Positions 25,092 to 33,492 of a stretch of 64,000 nucleotides of DNA are shown here, in pieces; the stretch's first letter is position 1; every line of letters starts with the position of its first letter. This DNA comes from an uncultured Dorea sp. (GTDB lineage: Bacteria; Bacillota_A; Clostridia; Lachnospirales; Lachnospiraceae): the NCBI GenBank assembly GCA_910579015.1, contig CAJTRO010000004.1, positions 1 to 64,000 of the forward strand. The letters are read 5' to 3'. The position numbers were made by a program, and so were the translations under genes. The notes under the pieces were generated by a model. The model saw only the letters and a program-made list of their open reading frames with translations, ran no database searches and was not told the DNA's origin.

Positions 25092-26000
25092 ATGGATTCT
25101 GTTCTTAAGAAAGGATTGTTCCTAGTTACTACAGCAGGAGCTATTACAGCATTTCCAGGTACGGCATATGCTTCAGATACAACAACAGCAACAGACGACG
25201 TGATGCCGCAGATGGGAATCGAAGAGGTACTGAATAACTGCTACTCGTCTGACAAGGAGATCGCAGTAGAGGAATATCTGGTACCGACAGAGAAGGGTGA
25301 GTATTTAGATATGGCATTTGCCGATGTCGAGACGTTTCTATATATAAGAAGCGAACCGACACGGGAAAGCGAGTGGGTAGGCAAGTTATATCCCGATTAT
25401 GCCGCAAAGATTCTTGGTCCGGTGGGAGAATGGACCAAGATTCAGTCCGGCGAGGTTACCGGTTATGTGTGTTCCGAATATATCATAATAGGAAACCATG
25501 CCGAAGAGAAAGCGCAGGAGATGGTACAGGGTTCTGACGGCCAGGGTGCAGAAGAGGTCTTTACTTATGCGGAATCCAGGGAAGAGGAGGAAGCAAGGCT
25601 TGCGAAAGAGGCAGAAGAAGCCGCGGCAAGGGCGCGCGAGGAGGCAGAGGCCAAGGCCGGCACGGGACAGGCTATTGTCGATTTTGCCTGTCAGTTCATT
25701 GGCAATCCTTATGTCTGGGGCGGGACAAGCCTGACAAACGGCGCGGACTGCTCAGGATTCGTTCAGTCAGTGTTTGCACATTTTGGCGTCAGCCTTCCAC
25801 GCACCACGAGAGACCTGGTGAGTGTAGGAACCCCGGTCAGCTATGATCAGGCAATTCCGGGCGATCTGATTCTCTACAGCGGACATGTGGGGATCTATAT
25901 GGGGAACGGACAGATCGTGAATGCGATCAACAGCGCCCAGGGCATCGGGATACTGCCTGCCACTTACACGAATATTGTTACGGTAAGAAGAATCATCTGA
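25092..26000 (+). CDS. Secreted SH3 / NlpC-P60 peptidoglycan endopeptidase
   Basis: A 302-residue exported cell-wall hydrolase. A signal peptide ends near AYASD (residue 28). An SH3-like wall-binding domain lies at about residues 77-135 (LYIRSEPTRESEWVGKL). A Glu/Ala/Arg-rich helical linker spans about 155-190. The NlpC/P60 domain follows with catalytic Cys220 (GADCSGFV), His265 (GHVGIYMG) and a third polar residue, Asn277, where many members have His. It should cut gamma-D-glutamyl-diamino acid links in peptidoglycan stems. It has its own strong promoter and GGAGGGAG site and stands as a single gene. Confidence 0.92.
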   Translation: MDSVLKKGLFLVTTAGAITAFPGTAYASDTTTATDDVMPQMGIEEVLNNCYSSDKEIAVEEYLVPTEKGEYLDMAFADVETFLYIRSEPTRESEWVGKLYPDYAAKILGPVGEWTKIQSGEVTGYVCSEYIIIGNHAEEKAQEMVQGSDGQGAEEVFTYAESREEEEARLAKEAEEAAARAREEAEAKAGTGQAIVDFACQFIGNPYVWGGTSLTNGADCSGFVQSVFAHFGVSLPRTTRDLVSVGTPVSYDQAIPGDLILYSGHVGIYMGNGQIVNAINSAQGIGILPATYTNIVTVRRII

Positions 26001-26552
26001 TATCATGCGGCAGAATTTTGACAGATTCATGCGGAAATGTATCAGGATATACAGGATATTATGCGAAAAAGGGCCTCGGCGGGTATGCCGGGGCCTGTGG
26101 ATTTCTGCGGAAATTTTCCAAATCTTTCTTTATCTCAGCAAAAAACTCCGGCGTCTTTCTCCCTGTTTCCAGATGCAGATTTTAAAAATTGTGTCGAATG
26201 ATGAAATACAAAATATACAAATTGTTCAAAATTGTAAAAATTTGTAAAAAATTGGTAATATTAGTTTTCCAAGTTTTCCACATTGAATAAGCCAAAAAAG
26301 GTGGAAAAATAAGCCTTTTCAAGATTTTATCCACATTTTCCACATTAATTGCATTGGATTTGGGGGATTACTCAGAGGAAAGAAAAGAACAGATGTTTTG
26401 TGAAGTTATGATAAAAATGGGATTTTGTCGAAAAAAATGGAAAAATGGGTTGACATCTGAGAAGTCAAAAAGCAGGAAGAAATTTCTTGAAAATGTTTAC
26501 ACAATGATAAAAAGCGATTATAATGGAAACACTGAAGAGAAAAGGAGGTATT
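26001..26552. other. AT-rich intergenic region with DnaA-box-like motifs
   Basis: No gene is supported; an open frame at 26354-26572 runs through promoter sequence. A perfect DnaA box TTATCCACA lies at 26327-26335. Near-matches of the form TTTTCCACA lie at about 26275 and 26336, with an inverted GTGGAAAAA near 26301. The stretch 26180-26350 is strongly AT-rich. The promoter of the next gene is at 26496-26524. Confidence 0.5.
26496..26524 (+). promoter_or_regulatory. Sigma-A promoter for the DUF1858 gene
   Basis: TTTACA (26496-26501), 17 bases, TATAAT (26519-26524), about 29 bases before the start codon. Confidence 0.7.
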
Positions 26553-26756
26553 ATGATGGCACAGATTTCTAAAGATATGACGATCGGTGAACTTCTGAAT
26601 ATCAATCCGGGTGTTGCTCCGGTCCTGATGGAGATTGGAATGCACTGTCTGGGATGTCCGTCCGCACAGGGCGAGACGCTGGCAGAGGCAGCTATGGTAC
26701 ATGGGATTGATGCTGATTTATTAGTTGAGAAGATCAATGCAGCTGCGAATGCATAG
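26553..26756 (+). CDS. DUF1858 domain protein (hybrid-cluster-associated type)
   Basis: A 67-residue protein. It has the DUF1858 pattern MTIGELLNINPGVAPVLMEIGMHCLGCPSAQGETLAEAA, with the paired cysteines in HCLGCP. Such small proteins are thought to use the two Cys for a redox or metal role and are sometimes fused to hybrid-cluster or nitrogen-oxide enzymes. I chose ATG 26553 because AAAGGAGG lies just upstream; an upstream in-frame ATG at 26523 overlaps the promoter. It is monocistronic, with its own promoter and terminator. Confidence 0.88.
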   Translation: MMAQISKDMTIGELLNINPGVAPVLMEIGMHCLGCPSAQGETLAEAAMVHGIDADLLVEKINAAANA

Positions 26757-26768
26757 ACTGGGTAAGAA

Positions 26769-26817
26769 AGAAGACGGAGCACAGGCCGGACAAGCAGGCC
26801 GGTGTGCTCCGTCTTCT
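26769..26817. terminator. Strong stem-loop between DUF1858 and mecA
   Basis: A perfect 14-bp stem (AGAAGACGGAGCAC with its complement) encloses a GC-rich loop with GGCCGG motifs. It lies between convergent genes and probably ends both transcripts, although the T-runs are modest. Confidence 0.7.
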
Positions 26818-26839
26818 ACTTTCTCTCTTACTTTCTCTT

Positions 26840-27574
26840 CTAGATCTTTGCCAGTTCCTGCACGGCATTTGCAGATATGATTATCTCGCAATGCTCCTCC
26901 AGAAATGCAAGGATTGCTCCGGTGGATGTCTCCAGGGAGCCATATTCAGATAACATATTGCAGATACGGTTGAAATCATTGGTTGAATGATCCGACTGCG
27001 TGATCGCCAGGATATAGATATCCTCATCCGGATCTTTATACAAGGTATTAGATCCGGAATATATGGCGCTCAGCAGGCGTGCCGCCTTGAGCACACTGTT
27101 CATCGTTGGAAATGAGAACAGGCGCAGAGCGTTCTTCGGTGGCTCTGCGGGGGTTTCTTCTTTTCCTTCCGATACGACTGAATTACTGAACTTTTCTTTC
27201 ACCTTATCGAGTAATTCCAGTAATGTATCAGCGCCTTCCAACTTATTGGGGAGATCCTTCTTCGTGGAATCCCAGTCGCTTCCAGGTAGTGGGGCGAATT
27301 TGGAAAAGCGTGTATCAAGTTCTTCCGGGTCCTCGACCTTAGTAATTACCAGCACAATTGAATCAGCGGAAGCGGGGATCGCTTCGATCATCAGAGGCAG
27401 ATCTTCCGCCTCAAAGCCGAATTCAAAGGCCGCTTGCTGCATCATATCGCGGAAAAGTGATTTAGCTTTTTCGGTTCCATAGGCCAGTTCGCTTAACTGA
27501 AGATGGCGGGCAGCGAGATCGGCACGCGTCAGGGTGCAACGGATCTGATTGTCGTTTAATTTTTCAATCTTCAT
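26840..27574 (-). CDS. mecA: Adaptor protein MecA
   Basis: A 244-residue MecA-type adaptor. The N-terminal substrate-binding region starts MKIEKLNDNQIRCTLT. An acidic linker with Pro/Glu follows in the middle, then a C-terminal ClpC-binding domain (about residues 150-240) with the alternating beta/alpha pattern of the family. In Bacillus MecA delivers ComK and other proteins to ClpCP for degradation. AGGAAGTGATGAT lies ahead of the start. The gene is alone. Confidence 0.9.
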   Translation of the reverse strand: MKIEKLNDNQIRCTLTRADLAARHLQLSELAYGTEKAKSLFRDMMQQAAFEFGFEAEDLPLMIEAIPASADSIVLVITKVEDPEELDTRFSKFAPLPGSDWDSTKKDLPNKLEGADTLLELLDKVKEKFSNSVVSEGKEETPAEPPKNALRLFSFPTMNSVLKAARLLSAIYSGSNTLYKDPDEDIYILAITQSDHSTNDFNRICNMLSEYGSLETSTGAILAFLEEHCEIIISANAVQELAKI

Positions 27575-27655
27575 ATATCATCACTTCCTTCCTAGTGTAG
27601 TATAGCATAAAGAGCCTTGAATGTTCAATAAAATAAATGTAAATAAAAAAAGTAC

Positions 27656-27684
27656 TTGCGCAAATTTTTCCAATCGGCTATAAT
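27656..27684 (+). promoter_or_regulatory. Sigma-A promoter for the candidate RNA at 27.7 kb
   Basis: TTGCGC (27656-27661), 17 bases, perfect TATAAT (27679-27684). The expected transcription start (about 27691) falls just before the first arm of a long-range inverted repeat. Confidence 0.65.
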
Positions 27685-27690
27685 GACAAT

Positions 27691-27898
27691 ACTAGAAGAT
27701 AGTTTTCCCTGATGACTACGTTCTTAGAACAAAGGAGGGAGAATTTCTTAATTTTTATTTCATATTTTAACATTTCTCAGATAAGGAATCTATGAATCTA
27801 TCGGAGACAGATCAAAGTAATCGGAAGTGTGCCGTTTCAGGCAATTTATCACATGAACTGTTAACAATTATTTTATAGTACCGAAGGACTATCTTCTA
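27691..27898 (+). ncRNA. Candidate structured noncoding RNA, possibly 6S-like
   Basis: The segment begins at the expected start of a strong promoter. Its ends close into a perfect 11-bp stem: TAGAAGATAGT (27693-27703) with ACTATCTTCTA (27888-27898). Inside are a palindrome GTTCTTAGAAC and a small hairpin GCCGTTTCAGGC. A length near 205 bases, a long-range terminal stem and an early TCCCTGATG stretch recall 6S RNA, but I cannot show the central bubble, so the identity is a guess. No T-run terminator follows directly. Confidence 0.4.
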
Positions 27899-28227
27899 TG
27901 TATTTAAAGCTGCGGCGTATTGAAAGGTCATTGTATCACGGCATCTCCTTTTTAATATATGCAATCGCAGCCGTAGTCGTCAATCCGGTACAGGTCAGGA
28001 GGCAAGACTTGGAGGGTGGAGTTGACTTACAGCAGATGTTCAGGGAACTGACTGGATACGAGAAGAAGCGGGTGGACCTCAGGATAGACGGGATGCCGGC
28101 AAGTCCCATGCAGATTGTCCAGGCGCATGTCGTGCGCGAGGAAACTGGATATATGAGGGATTATATACTGAACGATAAAGGTGATATCAAGGAGCTGTGG
28201 TTCGACAGTATCAATAGTAACCGATGA
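27898..28227 (+). CDS. Uncharacterised small protein, start uncertain
   Basis: An open frame of 109 codons with no ribosome binding site at its ATG, which lies in the last arm of the candidate RNA. The C-terminal part (from Met47 at 28036: MFRELTGYEKKRVDLRIDGMP onward) looks more protein-like than the N-terminus. I recognise no family. The true start may be internal, or the frame may be a decayed gene. Confidence 0.35.
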   Translation: MYLKLRRIERSLYHGISFLIYAIAAVVVNPVQVRRQDLEGGVDLQQMFRELTGYEKKRVDLRIDGMPASPMQIVQAHVVREETGYMRDYILNDKGDIKELWFDSINSNR

Positions 28228-28436
28228 TCAGCATATGGTAATGCCCATGGATGCTCTGGAGGCTTCGGATGTTCCGGATGCTTTGACGTTCCGGATATGA
28301 ACGGATATGGGCGGACATGAGCGGACATGAGCGGATCTGTATGCAGGAATTGTAAATACCCCAACACGATCTGCGGTCAGATGAGCCGTAGATTGCAGGA
28401 ATACCCTGAAAAATAAAGAAAATGTCGAAATAAGTA

Positions 28437-28465
28437 ATGACGTGTGTCAAGGGTTTTGCTATAAT
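28437..28465 (+). promoter_or_regulatory. Candidate promoter for the GH18 gene
   Basis: ATGACG (28437-28442), 17 bases, TATAAT (28460-28465), 23 bases before the start codon of the membrane GH18 protein. Confidence 0.55.
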
Positions 28466-28487
28466 AAGGTCGAGTAGGAGGTGCAGC

Positions 28488-30713
28488 ATGGATAAGAATG
28501 ACAAGAGAAGCCGCACAACTTCAGACCGCAGAGAGGATACAGGTGCGTCGAAGATCAGGAGTATCAGTGATGCAAGAAGCCGTATTACATCAAGAGAGAA
28601 TACAATTGGACGGCAGAAGGTGCAGGGGCAGGAACCGGTAAGGCGCCGGATCAGGGATATAGAACCCGGCGGACAGAAGTCCGCAGAACGAGATTCATTG
28701 AGAAAAGGCTCCGCGGAGCGGGACGGGGTAAGGCAGAGACCTCTTGACCGGACCGGGGCGAGGCAGAAGCCTTTGGACCGGAATGGCACGAGACAGACGT
28801 CGCCGGAGCGGGACGGAGTAAGACAGAAGTCTCAGGAGCGGGACGGGATAAGGCCGAGAGGAGATAAGCAGGATGCGCCGGGGCAGGAGGCCAGACGGCA
28901 GCCGGGGATCAAGGCCAGGAAGCAGCAGGCCCAGAGGTCCGGCATTGGCAGGAAGCAGTCCAGAAGAAAGCGCCAGAGGAGTCTGGCGATAAGGGGGGCG
29001 CTGGTGGTCATATTGGCGGCCGCAATAGTTGCAGCTGTATTTTTATGGAAAAAGTATAGTCCTTCTAAGGATGAATATGATCTGAAGAAATATTATGGGA
29101 TAGAGAATGAAGGACAGCTTGCGATCACCGTTGATGATCAGGTAGTGGAACCCCATGGAATGATAGCGGACGGCAAGGCGTATGTCCAGTATGATATTGT
29201 GCGGGACTACATCAACAGCAGATTTTACTGGGATCCGAACGAGAATAAACTCTTGTATACTCTTCCGAAGGATATGGTCACCGTGGAGGTGGGAAGCAAG
29301 GATTACAACGTGTCCAAGGAGAAGAAGAGCGAAGACTACGTCATACTGAAAACAGAGGGAAGCACAGCATATATTGCACTTGATTTTATCCAGCAATATA
29401 CGAATATGGAATATGAGCTGTACAACGATCCGAACCGGGTGATGATCGAATGTGACTGGGGAGAGAAGACTGTGGCGTCAGTTAAGAAGAATACCCAGGT
29501 GCGTTATCAGGGCGGAGTGAAGAGCCCTATATTGTCTCAGCTTAAGAAGAAGGATGAAGTTGTCATATTAGAGAATGAGGACGATTGGAAGAAGGTTCTG
29601 ACGAAGGATGGATTTATCGGCTATGTGAAGAGCAATACACTCAGAGATGAGGAGAAGAAGATCGTAGACAGAGCCTTTGAGGAGCCGGAATTCACGAATA
29701 TCAAGAAGGACTATATCATTAACATGGCGTGGCATAACGTGACGAACGATGACGCCAACAGTCAGGTGCTTCAGAGGATTGCGGACAGCAAGGGACTGAC
29801 GACGATCGCACCGACATGGTTCCATGTTAAGGATACAGATGGAAATATGGACACCATCGCGTCGGCGGATTACGTTAATTATGCGCATCAGGCGAATATC
29901 GAGGTGTGGGCGGCGATCCGGGATTTTGACGGAGGCATCAACTCTTATGAAGAGTCTCTGGAGCTGCTGCGTTATACGTCCAGGCGGGAGAATCTGATTA
30001 ATCAGCTGATCTCGGAGGCTTTACGCGTAGGCATTGACGGGATCAATGTGGATTTCGAGAAGATTTCCGATGAATGCGGAGAGCATTATATACAGTTTAT
30101 CCGTGAACTGTCGGTAAGGTGCAGGCAGAATGGGCTGATCCTGTCCATAGATAATTATGTGCCGAAAGGATATAACATGCAGTATAACCGGACGGAGCAG
30201 GGGATCGTGGCGGATTATGTCATTATCATGGGTTATGACGAGCATTACGCAGGCTCGCCTGTCGCAGGACCGGTGGCGTCTTATAACTTCGTCAAAGAAG
30301 GGATAGAAGAGACGCTTAAGGAAGTTCCGGCCGAGAAGGTGATCAGCGGTATTCCGTTCTTCTCAAGATTGTGGGAGGAGACGCCCAAGACCGAGGAGGA
30401 GCTGGCGGAGCAGGCAGGAACCGAGGAAGCGGAGAATCCGGTCAAGGTTACGAGTGAAGCCTTTGGAATGGCCAACGCAAGGTCGAAGGTTGAGGAATCC
30501 GGTGCAGAGATAACCTGGGATGAAGAGACAAAGCAGAATTTTGCAACCTGGGCTGTGGAGAGCGCGACTTACAAGATCTGGCTTGAGGATGAGAAGTCTA
30601 TTGAGCCGAAGCTCATGCTGATGAAGGAACATAAGCTGGCAGGAACAGCGGCGTGGGCGCTTGGACAGGAGAGCTCGGAGATCTGGAATCTGATTCAAAA
30701 ATACGTCAATTAA
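28488..30713 (+). CDS. Membrane-anchored SH3 / glycoside hydrolase family 18 protein
   Basis: A 741-residue protein. A very basic N-terminal cytoplasmic region (about residues 1-165) contains degenerate repeats of 11-12 residues such as ERDGVRQKSQ and DRNGTRQTSP. A membrane span follows (about 167-187). Outside are a stalk with a copper-amine-oxidase-like N-domain fold region, an SH3-like domain (around 330-385) and a GH18 catalytic domain. The GH18 signature is DGINVDFE with acid Glu524. Such proteins in spore formers resemble SleL/YaaH-type hydrolases acting on spore cortex or peptidoglycan. I chose ATG 28488, preceded by TAGGAGGTG; a longer in-frame start overlaps the promoter. Confidence 0.88.
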   Translation: MDKNDKRSRTTSDRREDTGASKIRSISDARSRITSRENTIGRQKVQGQEPVRRRIRDIEPGGQKSAERDSLRKGSAERDGVRQRPLDRTGARQKPLDRNGTRQTSPERDGVRQKSQERDGIRPRGDKQDAPGQEARRQPGIKARKQQAQRSGIGRKQSRRKRQRSLAIRGALVVILAAAIVAAVFLWKKYSPSKDEYDLKKYYGIENEGQLAITVDDQVVEPHGMIADGKAYVQYDIVRDYINSRFYWDPNENKLLYTLPKDMVTVEVGSKDYNVSKEKKSEDYVILKTEGSTAYIALDFIQQYTNMEYELYNDPNRVMIECDWGEKTVASVKKNTQVRYQGGVKSPILSQLKKKDEVVILENEDDWKKVLTKDGFIGYVKSNTLRDEEKKIVDRAFEEPEFTNIKKDYIINMAWHNVTNDDANSQVLQRIADSKGLTTIAPTWFHVKDTDGNMDTIASADYVNYAHQANIEVWAAIRDFDGGINSYEESLELLRYTSRRENLINQLISEALRVGIDGINVDFEKISDECGEHYIQFIRELSVRCRQNGLILSIDNYVPKGYNMQYNRTEQGIVADYVIIMGYDEHYAGSPVAGPVASYNFVKEGIEETLKEVPAEKVISGIPFFSRLWEETPKTEEELAEQAGTEEAENPVKVTSEAFGMANARSKVEESGAEITWDEETKQNFATWAVESATYKIWLEDEKSIEPKLMLMKEHKLAGTAAWALGQESSEIWNLIQKYVN

Positions 30714-30723
30714 ATCACATATA

Positions 30724-30779
30724 AAATACCTCTTGCAGTCATATAGATAGGTAAATGGACTGTCAGGAGGTATTTTTTT
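30724..30779 (+). terminator. Terminator/attenuator whose 3' arm is the amidase Shine-Dalgarno
   Basis: A stem of about 17 bp with one bulge pairs AAATACCTCTTG-CAGTC with GACTG-T-CAGGAGGTATTT. Seven Ts follow. The AGGAGG at 30765-30770 is inside the 3' arm, and the T-run ends at the TTG start codon of the next gene. The element therefore both ends the GH18 transcript and hides the amidase ribosome binding site in any read-through RNA. Confidence 0.8.
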
Positions 30780-31473
30780 GCGTAAAAAAGTGGAGTTTAT
30801 TATCCTGATTCTGTTGTTGGCCGGGCTTATTGCCATCAGTAAGAATCTGGAGGAGTATGTGTCAGGCAGTAAGATCAAGAAGGCTGAAAATACGGTCATC
30901 ATAGACGCCGGGCACGGAGCGGGGGATCCCGGAAAGATCGGGGTGAATGATGCGAAGGAGAAGGACGTCAATCTCAAGATTGCGAAGAAGGTCAAGAAAA
31001 TGCTGGAAAAGAAGGGGATAAAAGTCGTTATGACCAGGGAAGATGATTCGTCTCTGGCAAAGGAGAGCGAAGGAAGCCAGAAGATACAGGATATGAAAGC
31101 ACGGGTGGAGATGATCAACAAGACGGCGCCGCGGCTTGCGGTCAGCATCCACCAGAACAGTTATCATGAGGAGAGTATCCACGGAGCGCAGGTATTCTAC
31201 TACACGCATTCGGTGGAGGGAGAGAAGATGGCGGTGATCATGCAGAAGGCGCTTCTGGCCGTGGATAAGGAGAACCACCGTGAAGCGAAGGCGGATGAAG
31301 GGTATTATCTCCTTAGAAGGACGGAGGTCCCGACGATTATTGTGGAGTGCGGCTTCTTGAGCAATCATGAAGAGGCTGAGAAACTGGTTACGGATGAGTA
31401 CCAGAAGGAAGTGGCGGAGGCAATCGTGCAGGGAATCCTGTCTTGTCTGAAAGAGCAGGGTGTAGTATACTGA
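30778..31473 (+). CDS. N-acetylmuramoyl-L-alanine amidase (Amidase_3)
   Basis: A 231-residue zinc amidase, CwlD-like in size. A membrane segment (residues 5-22) anchors or exports it. The zinc ligands and catalytic residues are visible: His46 (DAGHG), Glu61, His125 (SIHQN) and Glu190 (VECGFLSN). It cleaves the bond between muramic acid and L-alanine. The start is TTG seven bases after AGGAGG. Its Shine-Dalgarno is buried in the preceding hairpin, so translation or transcription is probably controlled. Next to the GH18 gene it suggests a shared wall or spore-cortex task. Confidence 0.9.
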   Translation: MRKKVEFIILILLLAGLIAISKNLEEYVSGSKIKKAENTVIIDAGHGAGDPGKIGVNDAKEKDVNLKIAKKVKKMLEKKGIKVVMTREDDSSLAKESEGSQKIQDMKARVEMINKTAPRLAVSIHQNSYHEESIHGAQVFYYTHSVEGEKMAVIMQKALLAVDKENHREAKADEGYYLLRRTEVPTIIVECGFLSNHEEAEKLVTDEYQKEVAEAIVQGILSCLKEQGVVY

Positions 31474-31533
31474 GGAAGACGGCAGAAAATTGACGGCAGG
31501 CAGTGCGGGAAGACAATATATAGGGGAAACAAA

Positions 31534-31686
31534 GCAGGAAGAAGATAGCAGGGAAACAGCGATGAAAGCAATTAGAGCAGGAAGAGAATAATAGGGAAAC
31601 AGCGACGAAGGCAATTAGAGCAGGAAGAGAATAATAGGGAAACAGAGCGGGAAGAGAATAATAGGGAAACAGTGATGAAAACAATT
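31534..31686 (+). repeat. 43-bp direct repeats running into the sua5 start codon
   Basis: Units beginning GCAGGAAGA start at 31534, 31577 and 31620 (period 43), with a shortened unit at 31647. Each full unit holds GGGAAACAG, then a start-like codon and AAxGCAATT. The final unit supplies the real start context GGGAAACAGTGATGAAAACA of the downstream gene, so the start region itself has been duplicated upstream. Confidence 0.85.
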
Positions 31687-32736
31687 GTAGAGAAGATATA
31701 TCAGGGACAGCAGAAGGATGAAAGAGATGAGATCATAAAGCGGGCGGGAGAGATTATTAAGAATGGCGGTCTTGTGGCATTTCCCACGGAGACGGTCTAC
31801 GGACTGGGGGCGGACGCCCTGAATGAGGAAGCGGCGAAGAAGATCTACGCCGCCAAGGGGAGACCGTCAGACAACCCGTTGATCGTGCATATCGCAGATA
31901 TGGGAGCGATAGCGGGGATTACAGAGACCATTCCAAAGAAGGCCGGGATTGTTGCAGACGCATTCTGGCCGGGGCCCCTGACCATGATATTCCGGAAGAA
32001 CGCCCGGGTGCCGGACGGAACGACAGGCGGGCTTGATACGGTCGCTGTAAGGATGCCGGACCATGCGGCCGCACGGGAGCTGATCCATGCGGGCGGAGGC
32101 TATGTCGCGGCTCCAAGCGCCAATACGTCGGGACGGCCAAGTCCTACGGACGCCTGTCATGTGGAGGCGGATATGGAGGGAAAGATAGATATGATCATTG
32201 ACAGCGGCAGTGTGGATATCGGGGTGGAATCGACGATTCTTGATATGACGGTGGAGCCTCCGATGATCTTAAGACCTGGTGCGGTTACCAGAGAGATGCT
32301 GGAAGCGTTGATCGGGCGGGTTGCGGTTGACGGGACTTTGATCAGCGATACAAGTACGGAGGCGCCGAAGGCTCCGGGGATGAAGTACCGGCATTATGCG
32401 CCGAAAGCCAAGCTGACGGTCGTTGCGGGCGAGATATCGGCGGTTGTGGAAGAGATCAGACGGCTGTGCCGGGAGCGGATGAAGGAGGGCCGTAAGGTGG
32501 GGATCATCGCGACGGAAGAGACCGTTATGAAGTATACGCAGGGCAATGTGAAGTGCATCGGCACCAGGGAGGATGAATCGACCATAGCAAGCCATCTGTA
32601 TGGCATACTGAGGGAATTTGACAGTGATGAAGTGGACTGTATCTACAGTGAAGCGTTTGAGGCGGACGGAATCGGGAGCGCGGTCATGAACCGTCTGATG
32701 AAGGCGGCGGGACAGCATGTGATAGAGGTGAAGTAA
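31675..32736 (+). CDS. sua5: Threonylcarbamoyl-AMP synthase, long Sua5/YwlC form
   Basis: A 353-residue Sua5-type enzyme that makes threonylcarbamoyl-AMP for the t6A modification of tRNAs reading ANN codons. The YrdC domain (residues about 10-200) has GGLVAFPTETVYGLGADA, KGRPSDNPL and SANTSGRPSPT. The C-terminal Sua5 domain follows (about 235-350). Start ATG 31675 is preceded in frame by GTG 31672. The upstream sequence is a direct-repeat array, and no strong AGGAGG is present; GGGAAAC is the nearest candidate. Confidence 0.93.
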   Translation: MKTIVEKIYQGQQKDERDEIIKRAGEIIKNGGLVAFPTETVYGLGADALNEEAAKKIYAAKGRPSDNPLIVHIADMGAIAGITETIPKKAGIVADAFWPGPLTMIFRKNARVPDGTTGGLDTVAVRMPDHAAARELIHAGGGYVAAPSANTSGRPSPTDACHVEADMEGKIDMIIDSGSVDIGVESTILDMTVEPPMILRPGAVTREMLEALIGRVAVDGTLISDTSTEAPKAPGMKYRHYAPKAKLTVVAGEISAVVEEIRRLCRERMKEGRKVGIIATEETVMKYTQGNVKCIGTREDESTIASHLYGILREFDSDEVDCIYSEAFEADGIGSAVMNRLMKAAGQHVIEVK

Positions 32737-32752
32737 GTGTTCGCCGGCATTC

Positions 32753-32796
32753 GGGGAAACAGACAGATTGTAATTTAAACAAGTGTCTGTTTCCCC
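32753..32796. terminator. Stem-loop between convergent sua5 and DUF2508 genes
   Basis: A perfect 13-bp stem (GGGGAAACAGACA with its complement) encloses an 18-base AT-rich loop. It probably terminates both convergent transcripts, although T-runs are short. Confidence 0.65.
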
Positions 32797-32816
32797 GTTT
32801 CGTATACGTACCGGAA

Positions 32817-33053
32817 TCAGATGATCTTTGCCTGACGCAGGAGAAACCGGTAACGCAGCCATGCGGCATTGCCTCTGTAAATATAGGAATCGATCAGGTC
32901 AGGATCCTGAGCGTTCTGGAAATTGTTGTAAGCATCTTCAATCTCACGGCGCGCCGTAGCGATCTCGTCCATCAGCGTATTGGCCTCGGGATCATAGGAG
33001 AGCCGTTTGTATACATCTTCTTCGGTGGTATTTCTTTGCTCAAATAATCTCAT
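32817..33053 (-). CDS. DUF2508 (YaaL-like) small protein
   Basis: A 78-residue helical protein. The pattern EIATARREIEDAYNNF...DSYIYRGNAAWLRYRFLLRQAK matches the YaaL/DUF2508 family, whose members usually lie beside recR and bofA. Here the bofA homologue is the divergent neighbour, which supports the call. Function is unknown. A GGAGG site lies upstream. Confidence 0.8.
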   Translation of the reverse strand: MRLFEQRNTTEEDVYKRLSYDPEANTLMDEIATARREIEDAYNNFQNAQDPDLIDSYIYRGNAAWLRYRFLLRQAKII

Positions 33054-33217
33054 AATCTACCTCCATGTGAATGGCTAAATTGTAAATTTATCCTAGTATA
33101 AGCAGATTTTGAGAATAAAATACCCGGTGCGGGGATATATATGAATTAAGAAATTAAGAAGGAATTGTCACGATGCGGTCTGTGCGCCTGGCATTTCCTG
33201 AGCCGGGAGGATGAATC

Positions 33218-33427
33218 ATGTCAGAGCAGACGCCGAGCCTGTTTGTTAATTTTATTGTCAGGGTGATCGTAGGAACAGCTATGATATTTTTTATAAATGA
33301 ATTCTTGAGCGCGCAGGGGATTTCTGTGCAGGTGGGGCTGAATCCATGGACGGTTTTGACATCCGGAATCCTTGGAACTCCTGGGGTTGCGCTCCTTTAT
33401 GGTATATCGTTCTATGGAATTATGTAA
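33218..33427 (+). CDS. bofA: BofA-family pro-sigma-K processing inhibitor
   Basis: A 69-residue membrane protein. The C-terminus has the family pattern VGLNPWTVLTSGILGTPGVALLYG; the N-terminal half is a membrane helix (FIVRVIVGTAMIFFINEFL). It is a little shorter than Bacillus BofA, which has two spans and holds SpoIVFB inactive in the mother cell. GGGAGG lies upstream. Its presence supports a spore-forming host. Confidence 0.85.
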   Translation: MSEQTPSLFVNFIVRVIVGTAMIFFINEFLSAQGISVQVGLNPWTVLTSGILGTPGVALLYGISFYGIM

Positions 33428-33463
33428 AGATTGCACAAAGTTTGACTATTTCTAAAAAGGGGA

Positions 33464-33492
33464 TGGACAAATCGTATTCCTGGGGTTATAAT
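33464..33492 (+). promoter_or_regulatory. Candidate promoter of the Tad pilus operon
   Basis: TGGACA (33464-33469), 17 bases, TATAAT (33487-33492). It leaves an untranslated leader of about 230 bases that includes three short related stretches (CGAAACA...GTGATGG-type) at 33600-33690. Confidence 0.6.
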
